Source: Mesostigma viride (lineage: Eukaryota; Streptophyta; Mesostigmatophyceae; Mesostigmatales; Mesostigmataceae). Taken from it: DNA of 64,000 bases. Within the stretch, counting starts at the first letter, position 1. Every line of letters begins with the position of its first letter. Below, piece by piece: positions 52,268 to 62,199 of the stretch. The DNA lies in contig RPFO01000041.1 of assembly GCA_009746045.1 (NCBI GenBank), forward strand, positions 9,026,348-9,090,347, in the 5' to 3' direction. The notes under the pieces were generated by a model. That model made no database searches, had not been told where the DNA came from, and saw only the letters and a program-made list of their open reading frames with translations. The position numbers and the translations under genes are program-made.

Positions 52268-53281
52268 GTGGAACCGGATGCCCAGCGAGAAGTTAGACGT
52301 CGCGCATGTACGAACGAGGTGTCGGCGGGCAGCGTCTCCGCGGATTCCCAGAGTCCGCGCCGAGAAGTGCGAACTTACTCCGAGCGGGTGGCCCGCGTGG
52401 AGACGTCCCGCGCCCATATACCAGAGAGGCGTGGCCCGATACCAGCGGTGGGCTTTATATCTCCCGCGCAGGGGTCTTTGATCGTACAGGCGGTGGCTCG
52501 ACCGGCGCCATGGACGGTGGGCGCTTACGTCAGCGCGTTTCCCGGCCCACAACGAGTACGCCCCTTACGCGAGTTTCGGGGTGTTCCCGTCTACATTGAA
52601 CTCCCACCACCGCCGTTCGTGGCCGTCGACAGCGCGGACTATCATCGACCGCAACCGCTGCACTTTGAGGCAGGAACTCATGCGTATGTGGAGCGAGGCT
52701 CCATGCGCGAGCTAGTCTGCTTCGACTTGCACCCAGGGAGGGCGGCCCCGCGACCCCAGGACTGCCTAGAATCGACGCCAGAGGGTTCTGGTACGCGTTA
52801 CGGCCCCAAGCGGGAGCTGCCAAAATACATGGTAGATGGTAAACCTCGAAAGGTTGACTGTCCCAAGTATGCTCCGTGCGAGGGAGAGGCATTCCTCGAC
52901 TGGGTTGTGCCCAACTTTGTGAGGGCTCCGGGCTTTCGCTTCAACGCTCTCCAGGTGCGCGTCGTAGTGTTGACCATGGCGGGAGGTTTCTTTGCGGAGC
53001 ATGGATGTGGGGTTATTGATTGGAACGCGGGCACAATCATGTTCACGCACCCGCAATACCTGGCGGCATTCATGTCGTACTGGCCCACCGGGACGTGGGT
53101 AGACCTCGCTCAAACGCGCACCAACGTGAACGAATACCAGCTCGCATACAATGCGGATCACCTCGCTAACCCCGGGAAGATCCTCGAGGAAATTGGTGAG
53201 CAGGGTCGCCAGGTACTCCACGAGTATCGTCAACGGAAGGCGCGGTCGGGAGGGGTGGGCCCCAGCATTGGAGGAATGTGA
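52268..53281 (+). CDS. gypsy-1 ORF3, unknown protein after pol
   Basis: Open frame of up to 337 residues ending at TGA 53281. The first codon in this frame is a GTG and the first ATG is at about 52702, so the start is unsettled. Regions that look folded: PLREFRGVPVYIELPPPPFV, LDWVVPNFVRAPGFRFNALQ-VRVVVLTMAGGFFAEHGCGVI-DWNAGTIMF, PQYLAAFMSYWPTG. A basic C-terminus follows (HEYRQRKARSGG). No signal peptide, transmembrane segment or env motif, no zinc knuckle. Unlike other frames here it has no indel. I do not recognise a family. Confidence 0.6.
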   Translation: MEPDAQREVRRRACTNEVSAGSVSADSQSPRREVRTYSERVARVETSRAHIPERRGPIPAVGFISPAQGSLIVQAVARPAPWTVGAYVSAFPGPQRVRPLREFRGVPVYIELPPPPFVAVDSADYHRPQPLHFEAGTHAYVERGSMRELVCFDLHPGRAAPRPQDCLESTPEGSGTRYGPKRELPKYMVDGKPRKVDCPKYAPCEGEAFLDWVVPNFVRAPGFRFNALQVRVVVLTMAGGFFAEHGCGVIDWNAGTIMFTHPQYLAAFMSYWPTGTWVDLAQTRTNVNEYQLAYNADHLANPGKILEEIGEQGRQVLHEYRQRKARSGGVGPSIGGM

Positions 53282-53619
53282 GGGTCGCGACCTCCTCATG
53301 GATGGATTGCAACGGGATGACGACAGCATCCCATCGGCTATCAAGGAATTGTCCTTGTGTGGCAACGCCGGGGAGAATTGGCTTTACTAACCCGCTGGCG
53401 AACAGGGGTTGGGACATAGTATCCCCATGGCCGATTTTGTACTATTGTTCTCTATAGCTGACTGCCCAGCCTGGGCAATTGTCGCTTTTGTGTGTGTGTT
53501 GCTTGTTTTGCTTGCAAGTGCTTCTTTTTTTTTCTTGTTTGTTTGTTTGTGCTAATTGTCTTGTTGCGTGCGCCCCAAGCCTGGACGATATAGCTATCGT
53601 CCCCTGGGGAAGGGAGGAG
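53282..53619 (+). other. gypsy-1 3' region with shared module and polypurine tract
   Basis: Contains the module shared with the PAT-like element (53349-53432), a T/G-rich stretch (53480-53560), and the polypurine tract cctggggaagggaggag at 53603-53619 abutting the LTR. Confidence 0.75.
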
Positions 53620-54286
53620 TGTTATGGCCCAGACCTTTGTATGGGCGTAACAATGCCTTCAATAAATAAGTCGAAAGTCATTTGTTATTCGTTTGGGACT
53701 TTCGATAGCTCGCTTTCATAGTCCGCCAGACTATAGGACTCAATTAGGGACTTATTTGGGAATTTGTCCTAAGTTCGGGACTTTGTGTGTTTATTTGGTA
53801 CTTTGTGTGTTTCGGACCAATTATTTTGGGCCTAGCCAGAAGTACGAGATCTTCTAGGGGCCGGGCCGGCCCTAGACGTCATACAGAACCTATTGGGGCT
53901 TGACGGCAGTATCTGGAAGATCGGCGCGCATGTCGGCGCGCCTGCACACCAACTTGCCAGCTTGGTAGCGCAGCTAGGTGAAATTGGTCTGAGGACGATG
54001 GACTCTCTCTCTTTGGTTTGATGATTAATGAAACGAGTGTTGACGACTCTCTCAGACCAAGGGGCACTAATCCGGATGTCATTTGCCTCATGACATGCCG
54101 TGTTATATAGCTAGATTAATTAATCATGCTATAAGGCCTAGCTGAGGATAAACCGCGGCTCAGTTAGTCAATTTACTGCGATCTTTGCTTGCTATCGTGG
54201 CACGCGGATGCGCGGCTATGCCGGCTTATTAAACTGCACCTTATACTAGATTAGATCTTTCGCACCGTCCGGCTCGGGATGTAACA
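53620..54286 (+). repeat. gypsy-1 3' LTR
   Basis: 667 bp, TGTTATGGCCC...GATGTAACA, followed by TSD CAGCC. Confidence 0.93.
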
Positions 54287-54291
54287 CAGCC

Positions 54292-56812
54292 CTGACGGAA
54301 TCCCTGGCCGACCCCAGCGAGCTACCACCGTTCACCGAGCTCGAGCTGAGCACCGCCGCCAAGCAACTCCGCTTCTACGCCGCCGTTGGACCTGACCAGC
54401 TCCCAGCCCCATCAAGTTTCGTTTAAGTGGCCTGCCGGAGCGGCTGCTTAGGTTTTAGCGGGCAAGTGTTCGAAGCGCGTCATTGGTGAATTACTAGGGA
54501 ACTTGGGTTTCCCCGCGAAACTCCAACCGCACGTTCAGATTTCCAAATCTCAAGTAAAGTTCGGCGCAACTTTCTGAACGGGGGCAGTTGACGAGCAGCA
54601 TTCCTCCGGACGAATGAATTGCGTTCCATACTTGCGCAAAATTTTGAAAGGTAGCTTGCGTGCAGCCCTACTAAAATTTGCGCGCACGTTCAGATTTCCA
54701 AATCTCAAGTAAATTTCGGCGGAACATTCTGAACGGGGGTAGTTGGCGGGCAGCGTTCCTCCAGACGAATGAAATGCGTTCCATACTAGCGCAAAATTTT
54801 GAAAGGTAGCTTGCGTGCAGCCCTACTAAAATTTGCGCGAAGTGTGGGACTGAAAATTCGTAACGGAAACGTTTTGGTAGTTGCCGTCACTTCCTCTTGT
54901 GCAAAAGTGTGGGAGTGAAAATTCGTAACGGAAACGTTTTGGTAGTTGCCGTCACTTCATTTTGCGCGAGTGTTGGGCTGAAAATTCGTAACGGAAACTT
55001 TTTGGTAGTTGGCGTCACTTCCTTTGGTTCGACTGAAAATTCGCTGAAATTCGCTGAATTCGTACCGTAGCCTAATTTTTAGTACCTCGAAGTGACGGGG
55101 CACCTAAAAATTTGCCCACAAGTACACTTGACAGCGCGCTCACTGGGAAAAATTGTACAGCCGCTCCGGCGGGCCACTTGAACGAATTGTAATGCCGGTG
55201 ATTACGCTGACGGCGCTCACGGGGTTCCTGCTTGACGTCTGCAACCGGATCCTGCTTGCCGACGCGCCGCCGATTCCTGAGTGGCAGCACAGCTACCGTA
55301 TTATGCTGTACAAAAACAAAGGTTCCCCTGACGACCCCGCCAACTACAGAGGAGTCTGCATCCAGAGCGCCGCACTCAAGTTGTTCATGCGCATGATCCT
55401 CAACCGCCTTCGTTCTGCTCTCGACTGTCACCTTGGGGAAAGTCAAATGGGCTTCCGTCCTGGGCGCAACACCGTCATGGCCATCTTCGTCGCGCGTCGT
55501 CTGTTCGAGGAAATCGCTCTCCTGCAACCTGGTGAGTTTCCCGCCATCCTGATCTTCGTCGACTTCATCAAGGCTTTTGATTCTGTCCTCTGGGACGCTC
55601 GATGGGCTGTACTTGCTCGCGCTCGCGTCCCCACTCCCCTGATTACCGTCATCCGCACGGTGTATGAGGGGTCGACCACTTCGGTGCGCAACGGGATTAC
55701 CCCGCCATGCCCACTGTGCAGACCGGCGTCTGGCAGGGTTACGTCCTGTCGCCGTACCTGTTTATTATTGTAGTGGATTATGTTATGCGCCAGGCACGTG
55801 CTCGCTTTGCTAGCATTGCAGGCCGTGCCCCTGGCCTAGCGATCACGAACGAGCTTGGAGAAGGGGGGCCGACTATAACGAGCAGAATTTACTAGCTGAC
55901 CTTTTTTATGCCGACGACATCACGCTCATCGAGAAGCCGGAGTCTGCCCAACTTTGGCTGGACTGCCTGGCGCTCGAGGCTCGGGCGATTGGTCTAGAAA
56001 TCAGCCCCAAAACGGAGGCCCTGGCCCTCGGCATGGCAGGGCCCCCACCCACGCTCCGCCTCTTAGACGATGCCGAGGTCAACTACCCTCCTTCAGGCCG
56101 CTTCAAGCTGCTCGGCAGTTGGCTTCCCGACTGCGAGGACGACATGACGAAACGGATCGGCATGGCGTGGGCGCACCTCCATGACCACCGCCGCGCTGGT
56201 GGAGCAACCCCGCCCTACCCCAGATCGTCAAGCGTGACCTCTTCAAGGTCGTCATTCTGACGATCCTGACCTACGGCGCCGAGACCTGGACACTGACGCA
56301 GGAGCTGGAGCAACGACTCGACGGCGCCGTCACCAAGATGCTGCGCAAGGCCCTTAACATCCCCTTTGGTTTGCACATTAGTAATGAGGATTTGTAAGCT
56401 GATTTGCCCTATGTTTCCCACATTCTTAGGCACAGGCGCCTGGGCCTAGCCGGGCACCTGGCCCGCGCACAGATCAGGTAGATACATCAGATAGACTAGC
56501 TGGCACCAAGCCTGCCCAGCCTGGGCGATATGTCCTCACCTGGCGTGCCCCCGGCCGCGCGCGGCAGGGCCGCCACCCGTGGACTTCTCGTGATAGACTC
56601 GGCATGGACATGTGCTACACTAGACGTGACGGGCTCACCCCCGGGCAGCCTCCTGGTTTGTCTGTAATATGGAGGCAGATGGTGCGCAAGGATAGATGGC
56701 AAGTAGTGATGAAGGAGACCACCACCAAGCCTGTGGGGGCTCCGCGTGTGACCAAGTATGGCATTCATAGCGATTCGGGCCGCGGTGCCCACACCCCTGT
56801 AACTAGGACCTA
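54292..56812 (+). pseudogene. LINE-plus reverse transcriptase and C-terminal tail
   Basis: Joined across F3: LPPFTELELSTAAKQLRFYA, GPDQLPAPVITLTALTGFLL, RIMLYKNKGSPDDPANYRGV, ESQMGFRPGRNTVMAIFVAR, ILIFVDFIKAFDSVLWDARW; then frameshift to QTGVWQGYVLSPYLFIIVVD, FYADDITLIEKPESAQLWLD and KTEALALGMAGPPPTLRLL. The C-terminal part (LTYGAETWTLTQELEQRLDG, RRLGLAGHLAR) has in-frame stops. The motif set (FRPGR, GYVLSP, YADD, AETW) is that of non-LTR RTs; the clade is uncertain, perhaps RTE-like. Confidence 0.82.
54411..55194. mobile_element. inverted-repeat element F3 (784 bp)
   Basis: Third copy of the F family, same orientation as F2, candidate 2-bp TSD CC. Removing it restores the LINE RT frame (..DQLPA|PVITL..). 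Confidence 0.88.
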
Positions 56813-56834
56813 GATAGCTTACACCATCCATTCC

Positions 56835-57368
56835 ATGCTCCTCCCACCCAGACCTGGGCGGACCTGCTCAAGCACCACACCACCTCCACCACCTCCACCA
56901 TCACGGCACAACTCAAGCAACAAGCCCTCGACCTTCGCGAGGAAGCCGACATCGCCAGGCGCAGCCACAATGTCATCGTCAAGCACTTCGACCAGCCGGC
57001 AGGTGAGACCTCCACGAGCCTTCTTGAGGCGCGACATTTTTGCCCCCATGCTACTCACTGGTGAGCTGCGGATGTCGGCTGTCCGCCTCCCCCGCGCGCG
57101 GGGGAAGGCTGGCCCGGCACCCGTGCTCCTCACCTTTAAGTACATGGCGGACAAGCTGGCGTTCCTTAAATGCCGCAAGAAGCTCTCGGAGACTCGCTTC
57201 ACGCTGGACGATGACTTGACCCTGGCCCAGCAACAGCGGCGACGCGAGCTATGGCCGACCTACCTTCAGCTCCGGCAGAGCGCACGGGGGAAGCCGGTAT
57301 ACTGGAGGGGGGCGGTCATCCACGTTGACCACAAGCCCTGGCAGCCCCCTCCTGCCACCTCAGACTAG
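56835..57368 (+). pseudogene. L1-ORF1-like frame, second copy
   Basis: WADL-like lead (in another frame), Ser/Pro stretch, then RMSAVRLPRARGKAGPAPVL, YMADKLAFLKCRKKLSETRF, TLDDDLTLAQQQRRRELWPT, YLQLRQSARGKPVYWRGAVI, a fuller version of the domain at 34205-34860. Relative to the short LINE end at 32996-33120, which lacks it, the whole 620-bp block looks inserted between ctcccac and tgaggac of the LINE 3' UTR. Confidence 0.65.
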
Positions 57369-57499
57369 GAATATATACCAGTAGTGTAGATTAGTCAGGC
57401 TTAGCCTAGCATGTGGCCCACGCGCATGTGCGCCCATAATGGCCCCCATGGATGATGCCTCCCACTGAGGACTTATGCTCACGTGACGCAGTCACGTGT

Positions 57500-57539
57500 C
57501 TATTAATTAATTAATTAATTAATTAATTAATTAATTAAG
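57500..57539 (+). repeat. LINE (TTAA)n tail
   Basis: About nine TTAA units ending LINE-plus, next to the CACGTGAC hairpin. Confidence 0.9.
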
Positions 57540-57662
57540 TATCTTCCATCATCATTCCGTCATCATTCCGTCATCGCGACTAGGAGAAGTGCACCACCCT
57601 TATGCTGGCATCTGCCACCCCTATAGTGACCCTATAGTGACCGCGGCCTAGGATGGGGTCTC

Positions 57663-57694
57663 ACCCTAAGCCCTAAACCCTAAAACCCTAAACC
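57663..57694 (+). repeat. interstitial plant-type telomere-like run
   Basis: accctaagccctaaaccctaaaaccctaaacc: about four units of CCCTAAA/CCCTAAAA, imperfect. Confidence 0.7.
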
Positions 57695-57807
57695 ACTTGC
57701 AAAAACAGAAGTGCCCCCTGCCACCACTGCTCACCAGGTTGTGACATTTAGGCTGGCATCTGTCACCACCCCGGCAGTTGTGAGAGGTGTTGGGGTGTGA
57801 CAAGGAT

Positions 57808-58181
57808 GGCGAAAAATTGCACGTACTTACTCTTATATAAAGAACGCCCAATTTTTCGCCACCCTGCCACCCCTTGGCGCGGGTCATAGGAGGTGTTTGT
57901 CAAGGTGTGAGAGTGATGGCGAAAAATTGCACGTACTTACTCTTGTATAAAGAACGCCCAATTTTTCGCCACCCTGCCACCCCTTGGCGCGGGTCATAGG
58001 AGGTGTTTGTCAAGGTGTGAGAGTGATGGCGAAAAATTGCACGTACTTACTCTTATATAAAGAACGCCCAATTTTTCGCCACCTTCCCCCGCTGGCCGGC
58101 GCTGGGGTTGGCGTGGGTTGTTGGGTGTGGCGAAAAATTGCACGTACTTACTCTTAAGAAAAGAACGCCCAATTTTTCGCC
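57808..58181. repeat. four copies of a 53-bp hairpin repeat
   Basis: Copies at 57808-57860, 57918-57970, 58028-58080 and 58129-58181. Each has perfect 12-bp arms GGCGAAAAATTG and CAATTTTTCGCC around a 29-nt loop with cacgtacttactctt. Copies 1-3 are part of a 110-bp tandem unit; copy 4 has a different spacer and a changed loop (ttaagaaaag for ttatataaag) but the same arms. Confidence 0.92.
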
Positions 58182-58511
58182 ATGGCCTCGCAGGGTGAGG
58201 GAGCCGGCGAGGGCCGCGCGGCGGGGTGTGCAGAGTGTTAGGGTTTATTAATCTGTGTAACCTCTGGAAACTCAGACGACCTATGCAAGAATCCCATACG
58301 ACCTGTGTCGATGCATGAGAGGTTTACTCTACTTTTTAAACCCGCAGTTAGAACTGCAATTCGAGACGAAATGAAAATTGTTTTCAGCATATATTGACAC
58401 GTTTTATACTGCATAAACGAATTCATTAAAATTTATATCACGTTTACATTCGTTATCAGCTCAACAAGAGCGAAATGGCAAGCTCGTTGCCGTCGTCAAC
58501 AAGACGACAAT
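58182..58511. other. spacer between hairpin repeats and virus-like genes
   Basis: GC-rich then AT-rich; no ORF. The AT-rich part (58320-58460) lies beyond the 3' end of the minus-strand cluster. Confidence 0.4.
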
Positions 58512-59087
58512 CTACTCCTTGTCATTGGAGTGTCCAGTCGGGCTCTTCATAACGTACGAGGCGGACCTCTTCTTGTCGCCATGGCCGCAGGAGCTTGACG
58601 CTTCCTCGCGGCTCCTCTTCCTGCCATTGGAAGTGGCGGTCTTTGCGTCCTCGAAACCCTTCTTTGCCTCCTCCCATGCCTTGTAGAGGGCAATGGGGGA
58701 AATGCCTGGCTGGCGCTTGGACTTGGAGAAGCCATTGACGAAATCGTCGACCATCTGAACGCATCCTTCAGCTTGGTCGAGGCGAATCCACTCGCAGCGG
58801 TCCTCGACCTTCCTCGGCTTTGCCGCATTCTTCTCGTAGACCCACTCGACGCAAATTTTTGGCGTCTTGCGGTCGACATCGTCATATCCGGCGTCGTGAA
58901 TCTTGAAGACCTCGCAGGTAGGTCCGGTGCCTCCAACAGCACCTCCGTTTCCGGAAAGAAGGGAGACCTGGTGCGTAAGGTGTGCGAGCTGGTCAGATAT
59001 CTTTGTCTGGCCGTCCTCGAGACTATCGAGGTATTTTCCAAGCGTGGCCAACGCCTTCTCGCAAGGCCCTGCGTTTCGGGAAGCCAT
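58512..59087 (-). CDS. virus-like cluster gene 4, unknown charged protein
   Basis: 191 residues from ATG 59087 (MASRNAGPCEKALATLGKYL); the frame is open upstream to 59222. A helical heptad-like N-terminus (DGQTKISDQLAHLTHQVSLL) suggests oligomerisation. The middle has ICVEWVYEKN and CEWIRLDQAEGCVQMVDDFV. The C-terminus carries a basic nuclear-localisation-like GRKRSREEAS and DKKRS. No family recognised. Last gene of a one-directional cluster. Confidence 0.6.
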   Translation of the reverse strand: MASRNAGPCEKALATLGKYLDSLEDGQTKISDQLAHLTHQVSLLSGNGGAVGGTGPTCEVFKIHDAGYDDVDRKTPKICVEWVYEKNAAKPRKVEDRCEWIRLDQAEGCVQMVDDFVNGFSKSKRQPGISPIALYKAWEEAKKGFEDAKTATSNGRKRSREEASSSCGHGDKKRSASYVMKSPTGHSNDKE

Positions 59088-59237
59088 GGCTACCGGCAGA
59101 GAGCTTGGCAACGTGAGATGCGTGACTTGCACGTGATTTTGCCTATTTGTGCACAAGGTGCCAAGGTCCGTTACGTCTGCTGGCACGGCCTGGACAGGAC
59201 GCGAAGGTGGCTGGACTTGCAAAAGTGTCGAACTTGG

Positions 59238-59441
59238 CTAAATTTCGGAGCGATGCAAGTCTAAGGTGGCCTCTACCACGTGGCGAGTTCTGGGGCGTGA
59301 ATTTAGGTAAACGGCCTCGTAAGCGTGCGAGTAATCAACTGGGTCACTTGTCAAGCGCCTGAACGAAGATTCTAGAGTGTCCACGAGAGTGAATTTTCCG
59401 AAGCAACCACCCATATATAATTCGTAGAAATTACTTGCCAT
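59238..59441 (-). CDS. virus-like cluster gene 3, small ORF
   Basis: 67 residues (MASNFYELYMGGCFGKFTLV). Its ATG lies inside the end of gene 2: an 11-bp overlap (atggcaagtaa) holding both start and stop. Such tight overlap is common in DNA viruses and rare in eukaryotic genes. No family recognised. Confidence 0.5.
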   Translation of the reverse strand: MASNFYELYMGGCFGKFTLVDTLESSFRRLTSDPVDYSHAYEAVYLNSRPRTRHVVEATLDLHRSEI

Positions 59442-59940
59442 GGCAATTGCACTTATTGAACCCGCGAATCTTTTCAAAACGTAGGATGCACAAAAAACCA
59501 TCCGTCTGCAACGGGGGGAATTGAGTCTCGTTTCCGTCAAGTCTGTCAATGTACGACGCTCCTACCGTAATATGTCCTCCGTTTCTGAACAGGTGTGGGT
59601 TCTTTAGGTTAAAAAACGCGTGTTCGTTGATCACGGCGTAAGAAAAGATGTCCCCGTCTGATCCAGCATTGACAGTCTCTGTGCATAAAACAATGCAATC
59701 CTGTTGGTTATGCTCACCACCGGAGAAACTCGGGGAAACAAGCCCGACAATAGCATGGTCCTCATCAAAAGGCACTGCGTCAACGTAGGCATAATGCACA
59801 CCACCACGCCATGTACTGTCGATGATGGGCGCCCTCGGGTCTGGTTTGATTCTAAATTGACGTAACCCGGTGGTGGAGTCAATCATGTTTTCAGAGGCAG
59901 TGGAATCTAGCACTATTTGGTAATAAGTGGGGTATTCCAT
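59431..59940 (-). CDS. virus-like cluster gene 2, unknown beta-rich protein
   Basis: 169 residues, MEYPTYYQIVLDSTASENMI to ...FNKCNCHGK. Pattern of alternating hydrophobics (HYAYVDAVPFDEDHAIVGLV, DCIVLCTETVNAGSDGDIFS) suggests a beta-sandwich, possibly structural. The start follows the gene 1 stop by 33 bp of AT-rich sequence. Intact. Identity not known. Confidence 0.6.
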   Translation of the reverse strand: MEYPTYYQIVLDSTASENMIDSTTGLRQFRIKPDPRAPIIDSTWRGGVHYAYVDAVPFDEDHAIVGLVSPSFSGGEHNQQDCIVLCTETVNAGSDGDIFSYAVINEHAFFNLKNPHLFRNGGHITVGASYIDRLDGNETQFPPLQTDGFLCILRFEKIRGFNKCNCHGK

Positions 59941-59973
59941 TGCTTTATTACAAAATTATACGAGATAATAATT

Positions 59974-60509
59974 CTACGCCGGGATGGCGGCGGGAGTGCC
60001 CCACTTGGCCACGAGGTATCCGCGGATCCGTTCAAGCTCCGCTGACGTTTTGGCGGTGTTGTAGACCAGGATCTCGCCGATCCACCCATCAAAGGCACGA
60101 CTTGCGTTGGTCGAGTCTCCTCCAATAGAGAGATTTCCTGACCCAGTTGTAGGGTCCGATCCAATTTTATTATAACCAACTCTTCCGTCGAAGCGGGTGA
60201 GAAGTGCGTTTGTACTGCTGTTGCATGAAATCGCCATGACGTGTGCGGCGTTGTCAAAGAACTGAGCCCTGGTGCTCGCGGTTTCGTATACTTGGTTGGG
60301 AGCGAAGAGGAGAACGGTCTGTAACTCTGACTGATAAGCCATTATATAACCGCTGCCACCCGACGATCCAAGCATATACCCTCGGATAGCCGTCGTCGTC
60401 CCCAATACTGGATACGTTGCAGTCGTTAGCTGTTTGGCGACTAGGAGGATGCTCGCACTGACCCCGATCGTGCTCCAGAAATTGTTCACGGACCCTGATA
60501 AACCAGACC
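59974..60509 (-). pseudogene. virus-like cluster gene 1, LamG/concanavalin A-like protein, 5' end lost
   Basis: Frame reads SGLSGSVNNFWSTIGVSASI, VLGTTTAIRGYMLGSSGGSG, FFDNAAHVMAISCNSS, then RAFDGWIGEILVYNTAKTSA-ELERIRGYLVAKWG and a TAG. The ending F-(D/N)-G-x-I-(G/A)-E-I-L-V-Y-(N)...E-x-x-x-I-x-x-Y-L-x-x-K-W-G is the hallmark of LamG-like domains found in virion proteins of phages and of large and small eukaryotic DNA viruses. The frame stays open to 60600, but from 60510 upstream the sequence belongs to an inverted repeat, so the true N-terminus is probably missing. Confidence 0.68.
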
Positions 60510-61445
60510 GCTGTCGCCTACCGTGCAGAAGCCTCCCCCCTTGGCCCCATGCGCGGTCTAAATGCATATCCACTGCAATTACCATGCGGGCAAAGACCAA
60601 TTATAAATTCAGGGAACCAAATAACATGGCTCTATGCCTCCCTAGCATAGTCAAACAAGGTCAGCCAAGCTCTGAAGTGGGCCTCCCTTTTCAGGTAGCG
60701 GATGTTCATGGTATTGGACATGCCGGACTTGTTTGCTCGAAGCTAGGCAGGCCAGGGGCTGGAATTAGCCAGTCTTTCTTGTTGATGAACATTGGTTTTG
60801 GCTAAAATGTATTCTCAATTTTATTTGTGAATAACAAAATCTTGTTAAGCGTTATGTCATAAAGGTCGGTAGGAACTGCTCTTGCAACGGGTGGCTGCCA
60901 GTAGGGCAGAGCCCACACATCATTTTCCGTAACTGAACGAACAACCTTGTTAGGAGTCAGGCCTACCGGTCTAGTGGTGGAAAGAGCCTTCAAAAGCATC
61001 TGAAGAGGTTAGGCTTTTCCCTGTAAAAAGCCATTGAAGGGGTTATTGCTAAGCCTTAAAAAGCATGCATGTCAGGGTTATTGCTTATCCTTGAAAAATG
61101 AAAAGCATGGTCTTCTTCTTGCACCCAGCTGAGGGTTGGGGGGGGGGTATCACCCCATTTTTATTTTTTATTTTCCCTTTGGACAGCGCAGCCTGTGCGC
61201 TTGTTTCTTCATGACCCCTCCTTTCTTTGTCGCTCGCGTTGAGGCTGCTCGCGAGGGGGGGTGAAAAGGGAGGCCCACTTCAGAGCTTGGCTGACCTTGT
61301 TTGACTATGCTAGGGAGGCATAGAGCCATGTTATTTGGTTCCCTGAATTCATAATTGGTCTTTGCCCGCATGGTAATTGCACTGGATATGCATTTAGACC
61401 GCGCATGGGGCCAAGGGGGGAGGCTTCTGCACGGTAGGCGACAGC
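60510..61445. repeat. 184-bp inverted repeat pair
   Basis: Arms 60510-60693 and 61262-61445 are near-identical inverted copies (gctgtcgcctacc... / ...ggtaggcgacagc). They enclose about 570 bp without ORF. The outer edge of the left arm is exactly where the LamG gene loses its 5' end, so this may be a 936-bp TIR element. No TSD seen. Confidence 0.85.
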
Positions 61446-62199
61446 TGTCGCGTGCCGGTCCATTACGTTCAGCTTATTTACGCGCGGGTAAACTATTGTG
61501 ACGTGACTTTTACGTCCGTGGAACCCTTGCGGTTTACTTTACCGCTTTGTCTTGGCGCCGCGCCGCGGAATCACGCGTCCGCTGAATCGTCGGCGGATCT
61601 TCTGAATTTGTCCAAGTGCGAGTGCGTTCGCATTTGCGGCAGTAGGCTAAGGGGGGATTTGGGCTACCGGTCGTCACCAGGGCAGTCTAGGCGCTTGCGC
61701 GCGCCACTAAGGCAGGCCAGGCATGTTGGGCTGGCTGCCGGCCCAGTGATCACGTGCTCTGCCAGGACTACAGCGAGGGACACCAGACTTTGTGGAGAAC
61801 GACCAGGGCTACACGTGAAACGTCGCGAACGGTCAGCACGCTTTGAGCAGCGGTGCCTGAGATGGCCGGCAATTTAGCCTGGTTAATTTCTGATTGCGGC
61901 AGCGCTTTTTAGTGTTGCAAAATATCTACAAGTTGTTTAGCTTGTGCTTGGACAGATTTGTTCATGAGATTTGGTTTGTGTCAGGCAAGCACCTGATCTA
62001 ACGTTAAAAAGCGCATGCTAGATTTGCGGCACCTTGTTCAGCGTATTTTGGTCGTCACTGGCTGATGTCATGTTGGAAAGGTTAGCTTGCGCAGGTTAAA
62101 AGGATGAACAGTCGGCCATTGTGGTCGTTGTTCGTTCAGTTACGGAAGATGATGTGTGGGCTCTGCCCTACTGGCAGCCACCCGTTGCAAGAGCAGTTC
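60873..62199. repeat. 73-bp inverted repeat pair
   Basis: Arms 60873-60945 and 62127-62199 (gaactgctcttgcaacgggt...). The left arm lies inside the span of the 184-bp pair and the right arm outside it. Between 61446 and 62126 there is no convincing gene; a 141-residue plus-strand frame at 61452-61877 has no recognisable features. Confidence 0.85.

Larger units (their letters stand above)
33521..54286 (+). mobile_element. gypsy-1, chromovirus (Ty3/gypsy) with ORF0 and ORF3
   Basis: TSD CAGCC (33516-33520, 54287-54291). The LTRs of about 668 bp start TGTTA and end TAACA. The 5' LTR is split by the L1-like LINE. Internal order: ORF0 (hybrid-binding domain), gag, protease, RT-RNase H, integrase with chromodomain, ORF3, purine-rich tract (ggggaagggaggag), 3' LTR. 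Two 785-bp inverted-repeat elements interrupt pol. LTRs differ at about ten sites, so the insertion is fairly young. Confidence 0.93.
54292..57539 (+). mobile_element. LINE-plus, right part (RT to TTAA tail)
   Basis: Continues the LINE started at about 33471. RT with several frameshifts (54292-56400), C-terminal tail to about 56810, ORF1-like segment (56835-57368), 3' hairpin CACGTGAC-gca-GTCACGTG (57480-57498) and TTAA repeats to 57539. F3 is nested at 54411-55194. Confidence 0.82.

Noticed and set aside
57808-58181. CRISPR array
   Set aside because: Only four units, 110-bp period with repeated spacers, in a eukaryotic context. Spacers are part of the tandem unit.
61452-61877. 141-residue plus-strand ORF
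   Set aside because: No recognisable domain, odd composition, and sits in a repeat-rich stretch. Probably chance.
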